NCBI RefSeq assembly: GCF_959025735.1
Contig: NZ_CAUFJQ010000014.1
Coordinates: 1 to 25,160, forward strand
DNA: 25,160 bases
Direction: 5' to 3'
Origin: an uncultured Streptococcus sp.
Lineage (GTDB): Bacteria; Bacillota; Bacilli; Lactobacillales; Streptococcaceae
In this document: in pieces, positions 13,982 through 22,735 of the stretch
Layout of the letters: each line of letters starts with the position of its first letter
Numbering within the stretch: position 1 is the first letter of the stretch
The notes under the pieces: model-generated
The model's database searches: none
What the model saw: the letters and a program-made list of their open reading frames with translations, nothing else
Told to the model about the DNA's origin: nothing
Made by a program: the position numbers and the translations under genes

Positions 13982-15556
13982 TTACATCAAAGGTCCAATC
14001 AAAGAAAAGAGATAGCCACATAGACGATGAGCCATAGGCATTTTCAACAAACTTTCCAGAGTGACTTCCTCTGAGAGAGCCTGGGTTTTCTCAAAATCTT
14101 GTTCAATCTTAATCACTTCCAGATTTTTGTAGAGATAAACCCCGTCTTCAAAATTTTGATAGAGACTTCGATAGTCTGTGTTAATGGTACCTACCACAGC
14201 TTGTTGGCCATCAGAAACATAAACTTTTGCATGGACAAAACCTGGAGTATAGCGGAAAATACGGACGCCAGCATCCAAGAGCACTTTAAAATAGGTCGTC
14301 GCAATATCAAAGGCATACTGTTTATCTGGAATCCCTGGCATAATGATCCGAACATCTACTCCTCGTTTGGCCGCGAAAGTCATAGCTCTAACCAATTCGT
14401 CATCCAAGATCAAATAAGGGGTCATGATGTGAACATAATCGGTCGATGTATTCAGTAAATGAAGATAAACATCCTCAGCCACTTTGTGATAGGTCAATGG
14501 TGAATTGCCATAAGGGAGTACAAAGCCCTGACTCTTTCTTTGTTGAGGTTTTTCTTGTAAATAGCGCTCCATATCCCTTTTATCTTCTATTCCAGTCACT
14601 GTCCACATGGTCAAAAAGAGAGCTTTTAGCGTTTGAACTGCTGAACCATCTAATCGAAGGGCCGTATCCTTCCAATGACCAAAGCGTTCTCGTTTATTGA
14701 CATACTCATCAGCGATATTAACGCCACCAGTATAAGCAACTTGACCATCAATCACTGTAATCTTTCGATGGTCTCGGTAATTGTAATAGGTTGATAGAAT
14801 GGGCTTGACTGGTGAGAAGGCCTGAGCTTTAATCCCAACCTTGTGCAAGCGCTCGATATAATCATAGGACAAGGTGGTCATCTCATTCATTCCATCAAAC
14901 ATGACACGAACGTCCAGACCTGCCTTGGCCTTCTCCTCCAAAATAGCTAAAATCTCACCCCACATGATCCCTTCGTCAATGATGAAATATTCCATGAAGA
15001 TATAACGCTCCGCCTTTTTCAAATCCTCCAACAAGGCTGGAAGCATGTCATCTCCAAGTGGAAAATAGGTAACCTCTGTGTTTCTGTAGATAGGAAACTG
15101 GGCTGGACTATGCTCCAGAAAATAAGCTAATTTCTGTAATTGGCTATCACTTTGGGATAAATAATCAGCAACTTCTGGATCGGTGCTTAGATAGTCAGAT
15201 GCCTGCACTGTAGCATCCTCAAGCCGCTTCTTCAAGCGTCTCACACCCAAATCAGCTAACGAAAAGTAAAGCAGAGCCGTCCCAAAAATTGGAAAGAGGG
15301 CAATGATAATCACCCAGGACAGTTTGGAACGAGAATCCATGGAACGATTGAGCAAGTAAAAGAAGGTAAAGACACTCAACAAGTGTTCCCATAAGATAAT
15401 GGATGGGAAATGCTCTTGTAGACTGAGATATGAAAAGACAAGAAAGGCCAATTCCAGTAAGAAGAACAGAAGAATGGGAACCTTTCGGTTAAGTAGAATT
15501 TTAGCCCATCTTGAGGCCTTTTGAGGTAACAGTCTAGCACTTTGTTCTTGAGTCAT
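13982..15556 (-). CDS. cls: Cardiolipin synthase
   Basis: Cls joins two phosphatidylglycerol molecules into cardiolipin in the membrane. The 524-residue protein has two or three N-terminal hydrophobic spans (about 27-110). Two phospholipase-D motifs follow: HRKITVID in the middle and HAKVYVSD near the C-terminus, both fitting HxKxxxxD. Each is followed by a Gly/Asn block (GGVNIADEY and GTINTDYRS). Length fits the family. AAAGAGG lies before the ATG. It follows the GNAT gene by 105 bases with no clear terminator, and the AlkD-like gene follows 15 bases downstream. Confidence 0.95.
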   Translation of the reverse strand: MTQEQSARLLPQKASRWAKILLNRKVPILLFFLLELAFLVFSYLSLQEHFPSIILWEHLLSVFTFFYLLNRSMDSRSKLSWVIIIALFPIFGTALLYFSLADLGVRRLKKRLEDATVQASDYLSTDPEVADYLSQSDSQLQKLAYFLEHSPAQFPIYRNTEVTYFPLGDDMLPALLEDLKKAERYIFMEYFIIDEGIMWGEILAILEEKAKAGLDVRVMFDGMNEMTTLSYDYIERLHKVGIKAQAFSPVKPILSTYYNYRDHRKITVIDGQVAYTGGVNIADEYVNKRERFGHWKDTALRLDGSAVQTLKALFLTMWTVTGIEDKRDMERYLQEKPQQRKSQGFVLPYGNSPLTYHKVAEDVYLHLLNTSTDYVHIMTPYLILDDELVRAMTFAAKRGVDVRIIMPGIPDKQYAFDIATTYFKVLLDAGVRIFRYTPGFVHAKVYVSDGQQAVVGTINTDYRSLYQNFEDGVYLYKNLEVIKIEQDFEKTQALSEEVTLESLLKMPMAHRLCGYLFSLIGPLM

Positions 15557-15661
15557 AAAAACCTCTTTCGTATAAAAACATCTTCTATGCTGAATAATTT
15601 ATGGATTGTTTCAAGTGATATGGAGCTTTCATTTCATTTAGCTACTACTCCTTAACAGCTC

Positions 15662-16171
15662 TTACTTGATTTTTCTCAACGGCCCTTCGATCGTCTTTTG
15701 CATCCAGACGATATCATGCCATTTGTTAAACTTATAGCCAATTTTTGGAAAATGAGCCACTTGGACATACCCTCGCTTTTCATGCATGGAAATGCTCGCT
15801 TCGTTCGGAACTGCGATACAAGCCAGAAAGCGTAAGTAGCCTCGTGCTTGCAACTTCTCTTCTAAGGCAGTATAAAGAGCCGATCCGATCCCTTGTCCAC
15901 GCGCTTCTTTTGCGACATAAATAGATAATTCAGTGGTCCAATCATAGGCAGCGCGTGCATAATAGGTCGAGGCATAGGCATACCCCACAACTTTCCCATC
16001 CACTTCTGCAACCAAATAAGGAAATTGGGTCAGCGTTTTTGTGATGCGGCTTTCAAACTCCTGGACAGTCGGTACATCAACCTCAAAGGTAATGGCTGTC
16101 TCTGTTACATAAGGTTGGTAAATCGCTCGGATAGCTGCTGCATCGCTGAGCTGAACGGGTCGAATCATCAT
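15662..16171 (-). CDS. GNAT N-acetyltransferase, phosphinothricin-acetyltransferase type
   Basis: This 169-residue protein opens IRPVQLSDAAAIRAIYQPYV and has the acetyl-CoA loop RGQGIGSAL (about 93-101), preceded by TELSIYVAKEA. The VPNEASISMHEKRGY block that follows matches the PAT/YncA group of GNAT enzymes. Members acetylate amino groups of small molecules such as methionine analogues. The exact substrate here is unknown. Two ATG codons begin the gene, with GGAGG upstream; either could be used. It lies between the terminator of the GH87-like gene and cls. Confidence 0.88.
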   Translation of the reverse strand: MMIRPVQLSDAAAIRAIYQPYVTETAITFEVDVPTVQEFESRITKTLTQFPYLVAEVDGKVVGYAYASTYYARAAYDWTTELSIYVAKEARGQGIGSALYTALEEKLQARGYLRFLACIAVPNEASISMHEKRGYVQVAHFPKIGYKFNKWHDIVWMQKTIEGPLRKIK

Positions 16172-16248
16172 GGAAGCCTCCTCATTAGATTATACCTAGT
16201 ATACCGATATGCCTTCTCGCTGTCAATGAAGGACTAGAAGCAAGCAAA

Positions 16249-16274
16249 AAATCCTGGAATTGTATCCAGGATTT
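16249..16274 (-). terminator. Terminator after the GH87-like gene
   Basis: Perfect ten-base arms AAATCCTGGA and TCCAGGATTT flank a six-base loop. On the minus strand a run of T follows. It begins ten bases past the stop. Confidence 0.85.
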
Positions 16275-16283
16275 CCATCCTTC

Positions 16284-18311
16284 TTAAACCGTTTGACGTA
16301 ACCCCATCATCCGGTAAAGGAATAAAGCACTCGGAGCTTTCAAAAAGCTCTTTTGCTTGGAATTTGTTGCTTTTAAGACATAGTTAGGTTTGACTGTTTT
16401 AGTGACTGTCTTTGCTTGTTTAAGATTCAGACCGGTTTGTTTTTTAGACGGTTGAACTTTCGATGGTTGAAGGGAAGCTTTCACTGCGCCTGCTTGAAGG
16501 TTTTTTTCTTTCACCTTCAAGGCTTGTACAACTGGTTTTGAAGCAGGAGCAGATAGTCCTGCTTGAGCTGAATGAGAGAGTTGACTCATGGTTTGATTGT
16601 TTCTGACTTCGACATGGTTTAGGATGCCTCCATTTGGATTGAGGTGATCGGTCACACCTGTATCAAATGGCGCTACAAATACATTGTCCTCAATGGTGAA
16701 ATTTTTAATATCTCCATAGCGCGTTTCAACATCAATCGATCCACGATGCTTGTTGTAGATATCGCTCTTCGTTCCTGTACGCTCCAAGAGATTATGGTGA
16801 ACCCGAATTCCTTCTTCATTCAGATCAAAGTTATGGCATTTAAAGACAGTCGTCAAGCGAATTCCGGCATCACCGATATTGTCTTTAATCCGATTGTAGG
16901 CGATCTCATGCCCTTTCCCACCAAAGATTCCAATACCCCCAGCGCGCCAACCGAGCTCAATTGTATTGTGCAGGAATTTATTATTTTCTGCTACTGCCGA
17001 TTCTGTTCCATCCGCAATACTTGACCAGCTGGCTAGTCCGTCATCTCCATTCCCACGGATACTAGAATTGCGGACAATCGAATTCTTAGTCCCTTGGGAA
17101 AAGTTGACTCCGTCAGCCAGGTTATTGCGCAAACGGACATTTTCTACTACTAGACCATCTGTGTACTTCATATCATTTTTTCTAGCATAATCGCCAATCC
17201 ACATGCCGACTTCAAAATGTTCGGCCCAAATATCGTGAATATGAGAATTCTTCCCTGGCGTTCCAGAAATGGCCTTGTACTGAGCATTTTCACCATAGCG
17301 TGAACGAAGGTTGGAGGACAGATAGACATCACTAAATTCAACATGGTTGTCTTGGTGAAGGAAGTCAAAACCACCGCCACCAGCTTGGTCGCTAGTGAAA
17401 TGCAGTTGGGTATGCCAGATACCAGCCCCTGAAATCTTCATATCAGAAGCATCGATACCGACTTTTCGATTGAGATTAAATCGCCCAGCTGGGATATAGA
17501 CATTCTTTCCGGTTTGTTTGGCCTCATAAATCGCATCATAGAGGGCCTGGCTATCATCAGTATCATCGTTTGGCGTAGCTCCTTTAGAAACAATATTGAT
17601 AGCATTGTCCCCTTGAGCAATCGGGTCTGGAGCTTGCTCGAATTCCACAAAGTCAAGGCCGTAATGGACGTCGTCTGCTTTGTTTTTTACGAGTGAAACC
17701 ACATCTCCTTTTTGAAGTTGAATGCCTGGAAGCAGGCTATGCACTTCGTCAAATTGGAAGCGGGCACGTGTATCAGCCTGTGCACTATCGTGTACACCTT
17801 TGTCATTCAAATACTGCCAGTTAGATGAGGACGAAAGATCCAATTGTTGAACACTGTGACCATTCACCTGTACATCAAGTTGTCCACTGGCTCCATCTGG
17901 TACTGTGTAGCGTACAGTTAAGGCATTGGCTGGTTCATTGACCTTAAAGGAAACACCATCTCCTTTTTCTTTTAAAGCGACATAGGTCTGATCAGAAGCT
18001 TCAATGGCTGTTGATTGACTGTCTTGAGACTGCTCTACCTCTGCCTTTCCAAGGAGGTTCCCTTTGTCTGCTTCATAACGGGTGTAAGGCATAGATGCTC
18101 CATATTGGCTGGTATCTACTTGAGAGCTTGAGGGATCAGAGGTTGTCGCTTCTTGCCCTTGTGTTTGGACTTGTGCCTGCTCTCCAACTTGATCAGCTGC
18201 CACAGATTTTCCAGTCAAAAAACAAGCCCCCATGATCGCAATCACGACAGAAAAGACTCCAAGCTTAGATTTGCGAATGCCAAAAACGGTATCTTTGTTT
18301 AAATGATTCAT
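16284..18311 (-). CDS. Secreted GH87-like alpha-1,3-glucanase (mutanase/mycodextranase type)
   Basis: The 675-residue protein starts with a YSIRK-like signal (FGIRKSKLGV, then a hydrophobic span; cleavage near SVAA/D, about 39). A Gln/Ser-rich linker follows, then a beta-sandwich resembling a carbohydrate-binding module (about 75-226). A right-handed beta-helix (about 235-575) begins with NVYIPAGRFNL. Its core has D400 in ADGVNF and D423-D424 in GNGDDGLASW. This spacing of 23 and 24 equals that of the three catalytic aspartates I recall for GH87 enzymes (1045, 1068, 1069 in Agl-FH1). GH87 enzymes cut alpha-1,3-glucan, a dental-plaque polymer. The Lys-rich tail (about 595-675) has no LPXTG motif. 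The start is ATG after AGGAG; a GTG one codon earlier is possible. Its own promoter and terminator make it monocistronic. Confidence 0.75.
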   Translation of the reverse strand: MNHLNKDTVFGIRKSKLGVFSVVIAIMGACFLTGKSVAADQVGEQAQVQTQGQEATTSDPSSSQVDTSQYGASMPYTRYEADKGNLLGKAEVEQSQDSQSTAIEASDQTYVALKEKGDGVSFKVNEPANALTVRYTVPDGASGQLDVQVNGHSVQQLDLSSSSNWQYLNDKGVHDSAQADTRARFQFDEVHSLLPGIQLQKGDVVSLVKNKADDVHYGLDFVEFEQAPDPIAQGDNAINIVSKGATPNDDTDDSQALYDAIYEAKQTGKNVYIPAGRFNLNRKVGIDASDMKISGAGIWHTQLHFTSDQAGGGGFDFLHQDNHVEFSDVYLSSNLRSRYGENAQYKAISGTPGKNSHIHDIWAEHFEVGMWIGDYARKNDMKYTDGLVVENVRLRNNLADGVNFSQGTKNSIVRNSSIRGNGDDGLASWSSIADGTESAVAENNKFLHNTIELGWRAGGIGIFGGKGHEIAYNRIKDNIGDAGIRLTTVFKCHNFDLNEEGIRVHHNLLERTGTKSDIYNKHRGSIDVETRYGDIKNFTIEDNVFVAPFDTGVTDHLNPNGGILNHVEVRNNQTMSQLSHSAQAGLSAPASKPVVQALKVKEKNLQAGAVKASLQPSKVQPSKKQTGLNLKQAKTVTKTVKPNYVLKATNSKQKSFLKAPSALFLYRMMGLRQTV

Positions 18312-18341
18312 CACACGTTTCTCCTTTTATTTTTTACAACG

Positions 18342-18371
18342 ATTCTATCCTAATAAAAATTATCATGACAA
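18342..18371 (-). promoter_or_regulatory. Promoter of the GH87-like gene
   Basis: On the minus strand, -35 TTGTCA (18366-18371) is followed after 18 bases by -10 TAGAAT (18342-18347), about 30 bases before the start codon. Confidence 0.6.
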
Positions 18372-18454
18372 ACAAGGTGAATTGTGTGAATATTCTGTAT
18401 CAATTTATTGCAGAAATGTTAACCTTTTTATGTAGTAATAAAAGTGAGTAAGAA

Positions 18455-18487
18455 AAAGAGGCTGAGAATACTTTCTCAAACCTCTTT
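18455..18487 (-). terminator. Terminator after the ABC exporter
   Basis: AAAGAGG/CCTCTTT outer arms and GAGAA/TTCTC inner arms form the hairpin, followed on the minus strand by TTCTTAC. It belongs to the AAAGAGGCTG-type hairpins also seen before dapA. Confidence 0.75.
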
Positions 18488-18500
18488 CGATGACACGAGC

Positions 18501-20279
18501 TTATTCCGCTTTTTTATTTGAAAATTGGCTATTGTAGAGCTCATAGTAGAATCCTTTATCTGCTAACAAGGATTGGTGATTTCCTTGCTCGATGATTTGG
18601 CCATCTTTGAGGACAAGAATTTTATCTGCTTCTTGAATGGTAGACAAGCGGTGAGCAATGACAAAGCTAGTCCGCCCTTTCATCAAATTCTTCATCGCTT
18701 TTTGAATCAAGAGCTCTAAACGCGTATCGACAGAAGACGTCGCTTCATCCAAAATCAAAATCTTAGGATCAGCTAGGAGCGCACGCGCAATGGTTAGGAG
18801 TTGCTTTTGGCCTAGAGAAATATTGCTAGACTCCTGGTTCATTTCCATATTGTAACCACCAGGAAGCGTCCGGATAAAGTGATCGACATTGGCTGCTTTT
18901 GCGGCTTCAACAATTTCTTCATCCGTTGCCTCGAGGTTACCAAAGCGAAGGTTTTCTTTGATGGTTCCTTCATATAACCAAGCATCCTGAAGCACCATTC
19001 CGAATTGCTTGCGGTAATCTTGGCGTGACAGATGGCGAATATCATGACCATCCACTGTAATCGATCCCGCAGTCACATCGTAAAAGCGCATGAGCAGATT
19101 AATCAGAGTTGTTTTCCCTGCTCCGGTCGGTCCGACAATGGCCACCATTTCACCTGGTTTGACTTCTAGGTTGAAATCACGAATCAAGGGTTTGTCCGCT
19201 ACATATTGGAAATCAACGTTTTTAAAGCTGACCTGACCTGTCAAATCACCAGAGAGAGTTTCTGTTACATCTGCTACTTCATCTGGTTCATCCATGACTT
19301 GGAAAATCCGATCTAGAGACGACTTAGCACTTTGTAGCTGTCCTGCCAATTGGGTCAAGTTTTGAATCGGTTGGTTGATCTGCCAAACATATTGAACGAA
19401 GGCCTGCATATTCCCGACAGTCAAACGTCCTGCTATCACTTGCAAGCCACCAAACAAAGCGATAATGAGATAAGTCAAATCTGAAATCCCATTTAAAATC
19501 GGCATCATTAAGCCAGAAATGAAATTAGCCTTGAATCCTACTTTTTGAAGGTGATGGGTAATATCATGAAACTCTTCCTGAGAAGATTTTTCCCGAACGT
19601 AGAGCTTAAGTACATTAAATCCTGTTAAATTTTCTTGCACAAAGCCGTTCATTGCTCCCAAAACATCTGCCTGCTCTTTAAAGTAAGGTTGAGATTTTTT
19701 CATGATAAATCGAGCACTGAAATAAGTGATCGGAATGGACAAAATGACCACTAGCCCCAGCTGGATGTTTAAGTACAAGACCATGCTGATGACAAAGAGC
19801 AAGGTAAAGATAGCATTAACGATTTGTAAGAAGGACTGTTGCAAAGCATTAGAGACAGTTTCGACATCGCTAGTAAAACGTCCTAGCAAATCTCCGAACT
19901 GATGCCGGTCAAAATAAGAAACGGGAATGTGATTGATTTTATGAGACAAATCATTTCGCATATCCTGAACAGTCTTTTGAACAGCATTGGTCATGAAATA
20001 GTTGGAATAATAAGATCCCAACTCATAGAGGACCCCACGGAATAGATAGAGCGTCATAATGATCGCGATATAGGAGGTATTAAGACCAGCTCCCGCAAGG
20101 CCTTTTGCTATATCCATGAGATTTTTTGTCAACTCAGTAATGGCAAGCCCCAAAACAAAGGGTTCGACAACACTCATGACGACACTCAGGATTTTTAAGA
20201 AAATGGACAAGCAAACTTCCAAGCGATAGGCTCTCAAATAAGTCCATAGTCTACTAAAACTGTTTTGTTCTTGTTTCAT
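18501..20279 (-). CDS. ABC exporter half-transporter, catalytic subunit
   Basis: This 592-residue protein has an exporter-type membrane domain of about six spans (roughly 20-300), fused to an ATPase. Walker A is GPTGAGKTT (383-391). Walker B ILILDE (507-512) has the catalytic E512, and the switch histidine is H543 in IAHRLST. The signature is ISLGQ (487-491) instead of LSGGQ. This pairs with the degenerate partner encoded just upstream, as in heterodimeric multidrug exporters of the LmrCD/PatAB/TM287-288 type (general knowledge). It starts 13 bases after the partner's stop. The substrate is not known; drug, lipid or peptide export are all possible. Confidence 0.93.
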   Translation of the reverse strand: MKQEQNSFSRLWTYLRAYRLEVCLSIFLKILSVVMSVVEPFVLGLAITELTKNLMDIAKGLAGAGLNTSYIAIIMTLYLFRGVLYELGSYYSNYFMTNAVQKTVQDMRNDLSHKINHIPVSYFDRHQFGDLLGRFTSDVETVSNALQQSFLQIVNAIFTLLFVISMVLYLNIQLGLVVILSIPITYFSARFIMKKSQPYFKEQADVLGAMNGFVQENLTGFNVLKLYVREKSSQEEFHDITHHLQKVGFKANFISGLMMPILNGISDLTYLIIALFGGLQVIAGRLTVGNMQAFVQYVWQINQPIQNLTQLAGQLQSAKSSLDRIFQVMDEPDEVADVTETLSGDLTGQVSFKNVDFQYVADKPLIRDFNLEVKPGEMVAIVGPTGAGKTTLINLLMRFYDVTAGSITVDGHDIRHLSRQDYRKQFGMVLQDAWLYEGTIKENLRFGNLEATDEEIVEAAKAANVDHFIRTLPGGYNMEMNQESSNISLGQKQLLTIARALLADPKILILDEATSSVDTRLELLIQKAMKNLMKGRTSFVIAHRLSTIQEADKILVLKDGQIIEQGNHQSLLADKGFYYELYNSQFSNKKAE

Positions 20280-20292
20280 CTGCTTCTCCTTT

Positions 20293-22029
20293 CTATTCCT
20301 CTGTTAATGATGGACTATCGAGCTGCGAATTGGCAATTTCGCGATAGATCTCATTGCTTTCCATCAATTCATCGTGGGTTCCTCGACCAACGATTTCCCC
20401 TTGGTCCAAGACAATAATTTGATCCGCATCCATAATGGTTCCCACACGTTGCGCTACGATCAAGACGGTCGCATCTCCTGTAACTTCTTTGAGACGCTTC
20501 CGCAAAGTGGCATCCGTCTTGTAGTCTAGGGCAGAGAAGGAATCATCAAAAATAAAGACATCTGGATCTTTGACAACAGCACGAGCGATGGATAAGCGTT
20601 GTTTTTGACCACCCGAAAGGTTGCTACCACCTTCTGCTAAATGCGTGTCGAAGCGTTCCTCACGGCTGTCGATAAATTCCTTGGCTTGGGAAATATCAGC
20701 CGCTTGTTCTAATTCTTCGACAGATGCATCTTCTTTCCCATAACGAAGGTTTTCAGCAATGGTTCCTGTAAAGAGCAAGGCCTTTTGTGGAATAAAACCA
20801 ATCTTTTGGCGAAGGGCTTTCAGATTGTAGTCACGGACATCCACACCATCCACCAAAATCTTCCCAAGTGTTACATCATAGAATCGAGGAATCAGCTGCA
20901 CAAGCGATGATTTCCCAGAACCGGTCGAGCCGATAAAGGCGATCGTTTCGCCGGGTTTGGCCTGAAAGGAAATGTTGTGAAGAACTGGACTCTCCGTCTC
21001 ACCTGGATAAGCAAAGGTGACATTGTCAAATTCCAAATAGCCACGAGATGCTGTTTCTGTTACACCATTCTCATTTGGATCGATCGAAATGGGCATATCC
21101 ATGATTTCCTTGAGACGACGGCTAGAAACCGCAGTACGAGGATACATGGTAAAGAGATTGGCTAAAAAGAGGAAAGACAAGAGCGCGTGGAAGCTATACT
21201 CAATAAAAGCAACCAGATCCCCAATTTTCAAACTACCGTCATGAAGAGGATCCAAAGCAAACCAGACAATCGCCACAATCATAGCAATGATGATCTGCAC
21301 AAATAAGGGCTCTGTCAAACCAGTTAGTTTGAACAATTTATTCGAGTTTTCTGCGTAGACTGCATTTTCAGCCGCAAATTTCTCTTCCTGGAATTCTTCA
21401 CGGGCAAAGGCACGAATCACACGAAGTCCAGTCAAATTTTCACGTGCAAATTGATTAAGATGGTCCAGGGTCTTTTGTTGCTTCTCGGAAAGTGGACGTG
21501 TCTTAACTGCTACATACCAGACGACGACAGCAAGAAATGGTACAGAAACCGCTACAATCCACGCTAAAGAAGGACTGGTCGTGAGAATCAAGAGAACACT
21601 GGAAACCATCATCAAGGGTGTAATGACCCCCATCTTCAACATAGAATCCGCAAACTGCATCAAAACAAAGGCATCCGAAGTCAAGCGAGTGACCAATGAC
21701 GATACCCCAATTTGCTCATACTCGCGATGCGAGTACTCCTGTAACTTAGCATAGAGGTCATTGCGCATATCGCGGACCATGGTGGTCGTTAGTTGACCAA
21801 CCGCGTAAGACAAGATAATCCGTCCCACAATCCCAAGCAAAATAATCGCAAACATGACCCAGCCCCAGAAATAAAGCCGATCCACATCACGCGGGTTAAT
21901 CCCCTCATCAATCATGCGAGCTAGAATCGTTGGCAAGCCCAAATTGACAATAACAAACAGGACCGCCGAAAATAGATTCAGAGCTAGCCACTTGGGATAC
22001 TTTTTCAAGTAAGACCAAATATATAGCAT
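20293..22029 (-). CDS. ABC exporter half-transporter, degenerate subunit
   Basis: This 578-residue partner has a six-span membrane domain and an ATPase with Walker A GSTGSGKSS (367-375) and a canonical signature LSGGQ (471-475). Walker B is VFIFDD (491-496), so D496 replaces the catalytic glutamate, and Q527 (VAQRVGT) replaces the switch histidine. One of the two ATP sites is therefore expected to bind but hardly hydrolyse ATP, as known for heterodimeric exporters. The start at 22029 (MLYIWSYLKK) is chosen because AAAGGAG lies just before it; an upstream in-frame start would add 28 residues through the leader. It is the first gene of the pair. Confidence 0.93.
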   Translation of the reverse strand: MLYIWSYLKKYPKWLALNLFSAVLFVIVNLGLPTILARMIDEGINPRDVDRLYFWGWVMFAIILLGIVGRIILSYAVGQLTTTMVRDMRNDLYAKLQEYSHREYEQIGVSSLVTRLTSDAFVLMQFADSMLKMGVITPLMMVSSVLLILTTSPSLAWIVAVSVPFLAVVVWYVAVKTRPLSEKQQKTLDHLNQFARENLTGLRVIRAFAREEFQEEKFAAENAVYAENSNKLFKLTGLTEPLFVQIIIAMIVAIVWFALDPLHDGSLKIGDLVAFIEYSFHALLSFLFLANLFTMYPRTAVSSRRLKEIMDMPISIDPNENGVTETASRGYLEFDNVTFAYPGETESPVLHNISFQAKPGETIAFIGSTGSGKSSLVQLIPRFYDVTLGKILVDGVDVRDYNLKALRQKIGFIPQKALLFTGTIAENLRYGKEDASVEELEQAADISQAKEFIDSREERFDTHLAEGGSNLSGGQKQRLSIARAVVKDPDVFIFDDSFSALDYKTDATLRKRLKEVTGDATVLIVAQRVGTIMDADQIIVLDQGEIVGRGTHDELMESNEIYREIANSQLDSPSLTEE

Positions 22030-22078
22030 AGATGTTTCTCCTTTTCCATTAATAATAACCTTGATCACACAGAAAAGA

Positions 22079-22128
22079 GGGAGCGAGACGAAATCATTTT
22101 CAAAGAAAATCATTCCTGCCTCAGTCCC
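22079..22128 (-). promoter_or_regulatory. Leader hairpin before the ABC exporter
   Basis: An imperfect stem of about 23 pairs closes with GGGA/TCCC and ends at an ATTTTC/GAAAAT tip. In the transcript it is followed by TCTTTTCTG and lies within the 5' leader, about 50 bases before the start codon. It could be an attenuator or a dispersed repeat hairpin. I see no riboswitch core. Confidence 0.45.
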
Positions 22129-22144
22129 ATCTGTAGTCTCATTT

Positions 22145-22172
22145 ATTATATCAAACCAGTCATAAAAGTAAA
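22145..22172 (-). promoter_or_regulatory. Promoter of the ABC exporter pair
   Basis: On the minus strand, -35 TTTACT (22167-22172) and perfect -10 TATAAT (22145-22150) are 16 bases apart. The predicted leader is about 110 bases long. Confidence 0.65.
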
Positions 22173-22176
22173 GCGA

Positions 22177-22198
22177 AAGAGCAGGTTTCCCCGCTCTT
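22177..22198 (-). terminator. Terminator after lipoprotein gene 3
   Basis: AAGAGC/GCTCTT arms plus inner GG/CC make a hairpin eight bases past the stop. The following U tract (TTTCGCTTTACTTTT) is broken. It is only four bases from the -35 box of the ABC exporter. Confidence 0.65.
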
Positions 22199-22206
22199 CA
22201 GTCGCT

Positions 22207-22629
22207 TTATTTCGTGCGTTTGAGTTTAGCATTTTTAAGAAAAAGAAGATTCGCTTGGTCACTAGAACTTAACTTAGATAAATCAAATGTCAATTCATCA
22301 CCTTTGATGTTGTATTTCAACTCCATATCACCATATGAACGTTTTAATGATTTTTCCTTTTGATCAACTTTTAAATCTAATTTTATTGGTACTTCATTAC
22401 CAGCTAGCTTCTGAATAATTTTTAATTCCCCTTTTGAATCTTTAATAGTCAATTCAATGGTCACTTTCGCACCTTTCAACACTTCAGATTCAGAATCTTG
22501 TCCCAATAACTGATTAATATTCGTTTCCATTTTGTAGGTCCCGTTATCACTTTTGGCACCACATCCCACCAAGAGGACTGCTGCAAAAACTGCAACAAAA
22601 CCTAATACAAGCCGTTTAATATTTTTCAT
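22207..22629 (-). CDS. Small lipoprotein, paralogue 3 of a tandem family
   Basis: This 140-residue protein has a lipoprotein signal peptide ending in the lipobox LVGC, followed by GAKSDNGTY. It should be lipid-anchored on the outer face of the membrane. The mature part is beta-rich by eye, with alternating patterns such as KVTIELTIKDSKGELKI and YNIKGDELTFDL, and ends KNAKLKRTK. The two upstream neighbours share the same start, the same DNGTY motif and the same ending. The start ATG at 22629 has AGGAG seven bases before it; a TTG two codons earlier is less likely. Function unknown. Confidence 0.82.
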   Translation of the reverse strand: MKNIKRLVLGFVAVFAAVLLVGCGAKSDNGTYKMETNINQLLGQDSESEVLKGAKVTIELTIKDSKGELKIIQKLAGNEVPIKLDLKVDQKEKSLKRSYGDMELKYNIKGDELTFDLSKLSSSDQANLLFLKNAKLKRTK

Positions 22630-22659
22630 AATCAATCTCCTAATTTACTTTATAATCAG

Positions 22660-22688
22660 ATTTTACCATTATTTTAATACTAATTCAA
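22660..22688 (-). promoter_or_regulatory. Promoter of lipoprotein gene 3
   Basis: On the minus strand, -35 TTGAAT (22683-22688), 17-base spacer, -10 TAAAAT (22660-22665), extended by TG. It differs from the TATAAT promoters of the two paralogues. Confidence 0.6.
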
Positions 22689-22704
22689 GATATTCTAAAA
22701 AGAA

Positions 22705-22728
22705 AAAGAACAGGCTTCCCTGCTCTTT
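22705..22728 (-). terminator. Terminator after lipoprotein gene 2
   Basis: AAAGAACAGG/CCTGCTCTTT arms (with one G-U pair as RNA) and a four-base loop are followed on the minus strand by TTCTTTTT. Confidence 0.8.
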
Positions 22729-22735
22729 ACATGCT

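Noticed and set aside
16284..16400. LPXTG sorting signal on the secreted enzyme
   Set aside because: No LPXTG, no hydrophobic span followed by a basic tail; the end reads FLYRMMGLRQTV.
18312..18314. GTG start of the secreted enzyme
   Set aside because: It is possible, but the next codon is ATG at a usual distance from AGGAG, so ATG was preferred.
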